64,000 bases of DNA, from assembly GCA_001038565.1 (NCBI GenBank), contig LFJO01000001.1:397824-461823 (forward strand). Reading direction: 5' to 3'. The notes beneath the pieces were generated by a model, which saw only the letters and a program-made list of their open reading frames with translations, did not search any database and had not been told where the DNA came from. Every line of letters begins with the position of its first letter. The stretch's first letter is position 1. The translations under genes were made by a program, and so were the position numbers. Source of the DNA: Alkalihalobacillus pseudalcaliphilus (GTDB lineage: Bacteria; Bacillota; Bacilli; Bacillales; Bacillaceae_D). Positions 61,221 through 64,000 of this stretch are shown piece by piece.

Positions 61221-62498
61221 ATGATGAGTAGTGTAAATATTGCAGAATTAGAAAGTATGAAACTTAAAGAACTCTATGAGCTTGCTAGAGAATTTAAAGT
61301 TTCCTACTACAGTAAATTAACGAAAAAAGAATTAATTTTTGCGATCTTAAAAGGACAAGCAGAACAAGATGGTTTAATGTTTATGGAAGGTGTACTAGAC
61401 ATTATTCAATCAGAAGGCTTTGGTTTTTTAAGACCGATTAACTATCGACCGAGCTCAGAGGATATTTATATCTCAGCCTCTCAAATTAGACGTTTTGACT
61501 TACGTAATGGTGATAAGGTATCAGGAAAAGTTCGACCACCTAAAGAGAACGAACGTTATCATGGATTACTACATGTCGAAGCTGTAAATGGAGAAGCTCC
61601 CGAAACGTCAAAAGAACGACCACACTTCCCAGCCTTAACAGCCCTCTATCCTGAAGAGAAAATTAATTTAGAGTCGAAGCCAGGTCGTGTTTCTTCCCGT
61701 ATTATTGATATGATATCTCCAGTTGGTTTTGGTCAACGTGGCCTCATTGTTGCACCACCAAAAGCAGGTAAGACCTCTTTAATGAAGGAAGTCGCCAATA
61801 GTATAGCTGATAATCACCCAGATGTAGAACTCATTGTTTTACTCATTGATGAGCGTCCAGAGGAAGTAACCGATATTGAGCGCTCGGTTAAAGCGGAAGT
61901 GGTTAGTTCGACTTTTGACGAGGTACCAGAAAACCATATTAAAGTAGCTGAACTTGTTTTAGAACGTGCGATGCGCTTAGTAGAACATCGTAAAGACGTC
62001 GTCATTTTAATGGATAGTATCACGCGCCTTGCTCGTGCTTATAACCTCGTGATTCCTCCAAGTGGACGTACTCTCTCTGGTGGTATTGATCCGGCAGCCT
62101 TTCATCGTCCAAAGCGTTTCTTCGGTGCGGCAAGAAACATTGAAGAAGGCGGTAGCTTAACAATTTTAGCAACTTCTTTAGTGGAAACAGGCTCACGTAT
62201 GGATGATGTTATTTTTGAGGAGTTCAAAGGTACAGGTAATATGGAGCTTCATTTAGACCGCAAAATTGCTGAGCGTCGTATTTTTCCTGCGATTGATATT
62301 CGTCGTTCGAGCACAAGAAAAGAAGAAATGCTCATGCCAAAAGAGCAGTTAGACATGCTTTGGGCTATTCGTAAAACGATGAATGATACACCTGACTTTG
62401 TTGATAAATTCATCCGACGTGTTCGTGATACGAAAACCAATGTCGAATTTTTTGATGAAATGGCTAAGGATATGAGTGGTCAATCTCGTAGAAAATAA
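61221..62498 (+). CDS. rho: Transcription termination factor Rho
   Basis: Hexameric RNA helicase, 425 residues. The N-terminal Rho_N helix-extended-loop-helix is [31 protein letters not shown]. The cold-shock RNA-binding domain has [21 protein letters not shown]. The RecA-type motor has [44 protein letters not shown] and the Q/R-loop [20 protein letters not shown]. Two adjacent ATGs follow a weak GTGGTG site. No extra insertions. Confidence 0.97.
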   Translation: MMSSVNIAELESMKLKELYELAREFKVSYYSKLTKKELIFAILKGQAEQDGLMFMEGVLDIIQSEGFGFLRPINYRPSSEDIYISASQIRRFDLRNGDKVSGKVRPPKENERYHGLLHVEAVNGEAPETSKERPHFPALTALYPEEKINLESKPGRVSSRIIDMISPVGFGQRGLIVAPPKAGKTSLMKEVANSIADNHPDVELIVLLIDERPEEVTDIERSVKAEVVSSTFDEVPENHIKVAELVLERAMRLVEHRKDVVILMDSITRLARAYNLVIPPSGRTLSGGIDPAAFHRPKRFFGAARNIEEGGSLTILATSLVETGSRMDDVIFEEFKGTGNMELHLDRKIAERRIFPAIDIRRSSTRKEEMLMPKEQLDMLWAIRKTMNDTPDFVDKFIRRVRDTKTNVEFFDEMAKDMSGQSRRK

Positions 62499-62602
62499 GG
62501 GAATTGGTGGAATAGGATAAGGAAGAACCTTGGTCTGATGCTAGTTTGGTTACCGGCTGAAAGTATTACCGAGAGAATATGATTTTTTTACATGAAATTA
62601 TG

Positions 62603-62631
62603 TTGCAAAACAAGCTTCATATTGATATAAT
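62603..62631 (+). promoter_or_regulatory. Promoter of rpmE
   Basis: TTGCAA, 17 bp, perfect TATAAT at 62626-62631. The roughly 50-nt leader has a CTCT-GTTTCGA-AGAG hairpin that could take part in L31 autoregulation. Confidence 0.65.
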
Positions 62632-62690
62632 TTCGTCATGTGTGATTAACTCTGTTTCGAAGAGATTCAGGGCAAAAGGAGTTGAAAGAA

Positions 62691-62936
62691 ATGAAACAAG
62701 GCATTCATCCTAACTACCAAAAAGTAGTTTACATGGATACAAGCACAGGTTTCAAATTTCTAAGTGGTTCTACAAAAGGATCTGCTGAAACAATCGAGTG
62801 GGAAGATGGTAACACATATCCACTATTAAAGGTTGAGATTAGTGCAGATTCACACCCATTCTACACTGGTAAGCAAAAACTTACTGATGTTGGTGGCCGT
62901 GTTGACCGCTTTAAGAAAAAATACAACCTTAAGTAA
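62691..62936 (+). CDS. rpmE2: Ribosomal protein L31, type B (zinc-free)
   Basis: 81 residues from the ATG at 62691, 9 bases after [37 protein letters not shown] and [13 protein letters not shown] are L31. The CxxC zinc ligands of the C-plus form are absent (SADSHPF where the zinc form has SECHPF, and no CACG), so this is the long C-minus type B like B. subtilis YtiA. It nevertheless sits in the rho-tdk position held by zinc-containing rpmE in B. subtilis. Confidence 0.93.
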   Translation: MKQGIHPNYQKVVYMDTSTGFKFLSGSTKGSAETIEWEDGNTYPLLKVEISADSHPFYTGKQKLTDVGGRVDRFKKKYNLK

Positions 62937-62948
62937 TGGGTTAAGAGA

Positions 62949-62984
62949 AACAGGCAAGAGAAATTCGCTTGCCTGTTTTTTTTC
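62949..62984 (+). terminator. Terminator after rpmE
   Basis: AACAGGCAAG pairs with CTTGCCTGTT, followed by a long T-run. Confidence 0.88.
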
Positions 62985-63096
62985 TCTCTTTTCTATATTT
63001 CACAATAATAAGTAGCATGAACGAATGAATCGGAATCATGTGTTGATACATAAATGAGGACAGGCTCAAATAGATGGAACATGAGGTGGGACCAGA

Positions 63097-63717
63097 ATGT
63101 TGAAAAGAGAAGGATGGATAGAGGTAATTTGTGGAAGTATGTTTTCTGGCAAGTCAGAGGAGCTCATTCGAAGAGTGCGTTTAGTGACATTTGCCAAAAT
63201 TCATGTCCAAGTATTTAAACCGCTTATCGACAATCGCTATAGTAAAGATGAAGTCGTATCACATAATGGCACAAAAGTAATGGCTATGCCAGTTGAGAGT
63301 TCAGTTGATATTTTAAAGAATCTTGATGAACATGTTCAAGTCGTTGCTGTAGATGAGATTCAATTTTTTGACCAACAAATTATCGATGTTTGTCAGGAAC
63401 TGGCCAATCGAGGTATTCGTGTCATCGGAGCCGGACTCGATCAAGATTTTAAAGGAGAGCCATTCGGACCAATTCAACAATTGTTAGCTTTAGCGGAAGA
63501 AGTGACGAAATTGCAGGCTGTATGTGCAAGCTGTGGTTGTCCTGCTAGCCGCACACAGCGTCTAATCAATGGTAAACCAGCATCCTATAAAGACCCAGTA
63601 GTCCTTGTTGGAGCATCAGAAGCCTATGAACCACGCTGTCGCCACTGTCACGATGTCCCTGATCACCCAAGTCATGAATTAAAAATTCTACACAAAGAAG
63701 AACTCGGCCAACTTTAA
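63097..63717 (+). CDS. tdk: Thymidine kinase
   Basis: Type II thymidine kinase of the salvage pathway, 206 residues. P-loop [15 protein letters not shown] (residues 13-27), catalytic Glu87 in [10 protein letters not shown], the lasso region [18 protein letters not shown] and the structural zinc Cys pairs CASCG and CRHCHD. GAGGTGG precedes the ATG. It follows rpmE as in B. subtilis, where prfA comes next. Confidence 0.97.
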   Translation: MLKREGWIEVICGSMFSGKSEELIRRVRLVTFAKIHVQVFKPLIDNRYSKDEVVSHNGTKVMAMPVESSVDILKNLDEHVQVVAVDEIQFFDQQIIDVCQELANRGIRVIGAGLDQDFKGEPFGPIQQLLALAEEVTKLQAVCASCGCPASRTQRLINGKPASYKDPVVLVGASEAYEPRCRHCHDVPDHPSHELKILHKEELGQL

Positions 63718-63756
63718 TAAGAGCGATTTTTATAAAAAGAGGCACGATAAAATGAA

Positions 63757-63795
63757 ACCTTCAACAGACGAATCATGTCTGCTGGAGGTTTTTTT
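63757..63795 (+). terminator. Terminator after tdk
   Basis: ACCTTCA and CAGAC pair with GTCTG and TGGAGGT (one mismatch, one G-U), followed by TTTTTTT. Confidence 0.8.
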
Positions 63796-63914
63796 CATGC
63801 TGGGGAGAAAAGGTGGGTGAAGAGTTGAGGATGTGGAGGCGAGAATATCGCGGTAGGGGAAAGTGAGAATAAGAAAGCGAAGTGGTTACACCGAAGGAGA
63901 AAAAGAGAACGAAA

Positions 63915-64000
63915 GAGCGAGTATCTGCACAAAGAGGCGTTTAATGTGCAGATAAGGGAGGCGAAAGAGCGAGTATCTGCACAAAGAGGCGATTAATGTG
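63915..64000 (+). repeat. Start of a tandem array, 52-bp unit (cut by window end)
   Basis: GAGCGAGTATCTGCAC starts at 63915 and 63967, exactly 52 bp apart. In the first unit TATCTGCAC (63922-63930) and GTGCAGATA (63946-63954) form a perfect 9-bp stem around AAAGAGGCG plus TTTAAT. The second unit runs off the end. A degenerate purine-rich copy may precede it (63838-63914). Confidence 0.8.

Overview
The window is chromosomal DNA from a low-GC, spore-forming member of the Bacillaceae. The evidence is the spore genes (cwlJ, gerQ, a CotF-type coat protein, spo0F, pbpG), the Firmicutes-type hemQ and lipL, and a gene order that follows the B. subtilis ywd-ywf-ywg-ywh-ywi-ywj-rho-tdk region almost step by step. 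An LPXTA-anchored, very acidic surface protein and many structured intergenic repeats suggest the alkaliphilic or halotolerant Bacillus relatives, but that placement is inference. No rRNA, tRNA, prophage, insertion sequence or CRISPR array was seen.

Layout. 1-7.1 kb: the end of a DEAD-box helicase gene, a stand-alone glutamine synthetase, rarD, pdxK, an ATP-grasp ligase and a YjiH-type membrane protein. 7.7-18.6 kb: ung, a coat protein, an amtB operon with a GlnD-like nucleotidyltransferase and an exonuclease in place of glnK, then ywdI, a GNAT gene, ywdK, cwlJ-gerQ, hemQ, pta and lipL. 19-24.7 kb: a DAACS glutamate/aspartate symporter, asnB, and a zinc alcohol dehydrogenase divergent from a LuxR-type regulator. 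25-29.2 kb: a 52-bp tandem array, an Fsr-type MFS gene, ywfO and ywgA. 29.2-37.5 kb: an accessory organosulfur-type island, with a MetQNP-like ABC transporter divergent from two HpaB-family and two LLM flavin monooxygenases. 37.5-42.8 kb: ywhB, the LPXTA protein, ywhD and pbpG. 43.1-44.8 kb: a 51-bp tandem array and a dispersed structured repeat. 45-64 kb: the conserved core speE-speB-ywiB-argS-(DUF456, XapX, cls, tetR)-rpoE-pyrG-ywjG-spo0F-fbaA-tal-murAB-glpX-rho-rpmE-tdk.

How genes work together. The glutamine synthetase and amtB each have a TGTNA-N7-TNACA box centred about 50 bp upstream of the predicted transcription start, the geometry of TnrA-activated nitrogen promoters. pyrG has a promoter starting at GGGC and a leader terminator with a C-run, the arrangement used for CTP-sensing reiterative transcription in B. 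subtilis. spo0F has a sigma-H promoter. The 29-37 kb island looks like import plus reductive-flavin oxidation of an organosulfur or aromatic compound.

The least explained content is non-coding. One family of intergenic repeats (7405, 12466, 15335 on the minus strand, 25511, 27205, 31594, 39722, 44333 and partial copies) has stems that keep pairing while their sequence changes, and it usually ends in ACTTTCATAYAAAA just before the ribosome binding site of the next gene. A second family of about 52-bp hairpin units (25091-25500, 57401-57439, 63915-64000) keeps its pairing with different arm sequences. Calls rest on reading the sequence and on recalled families; no database search was run.
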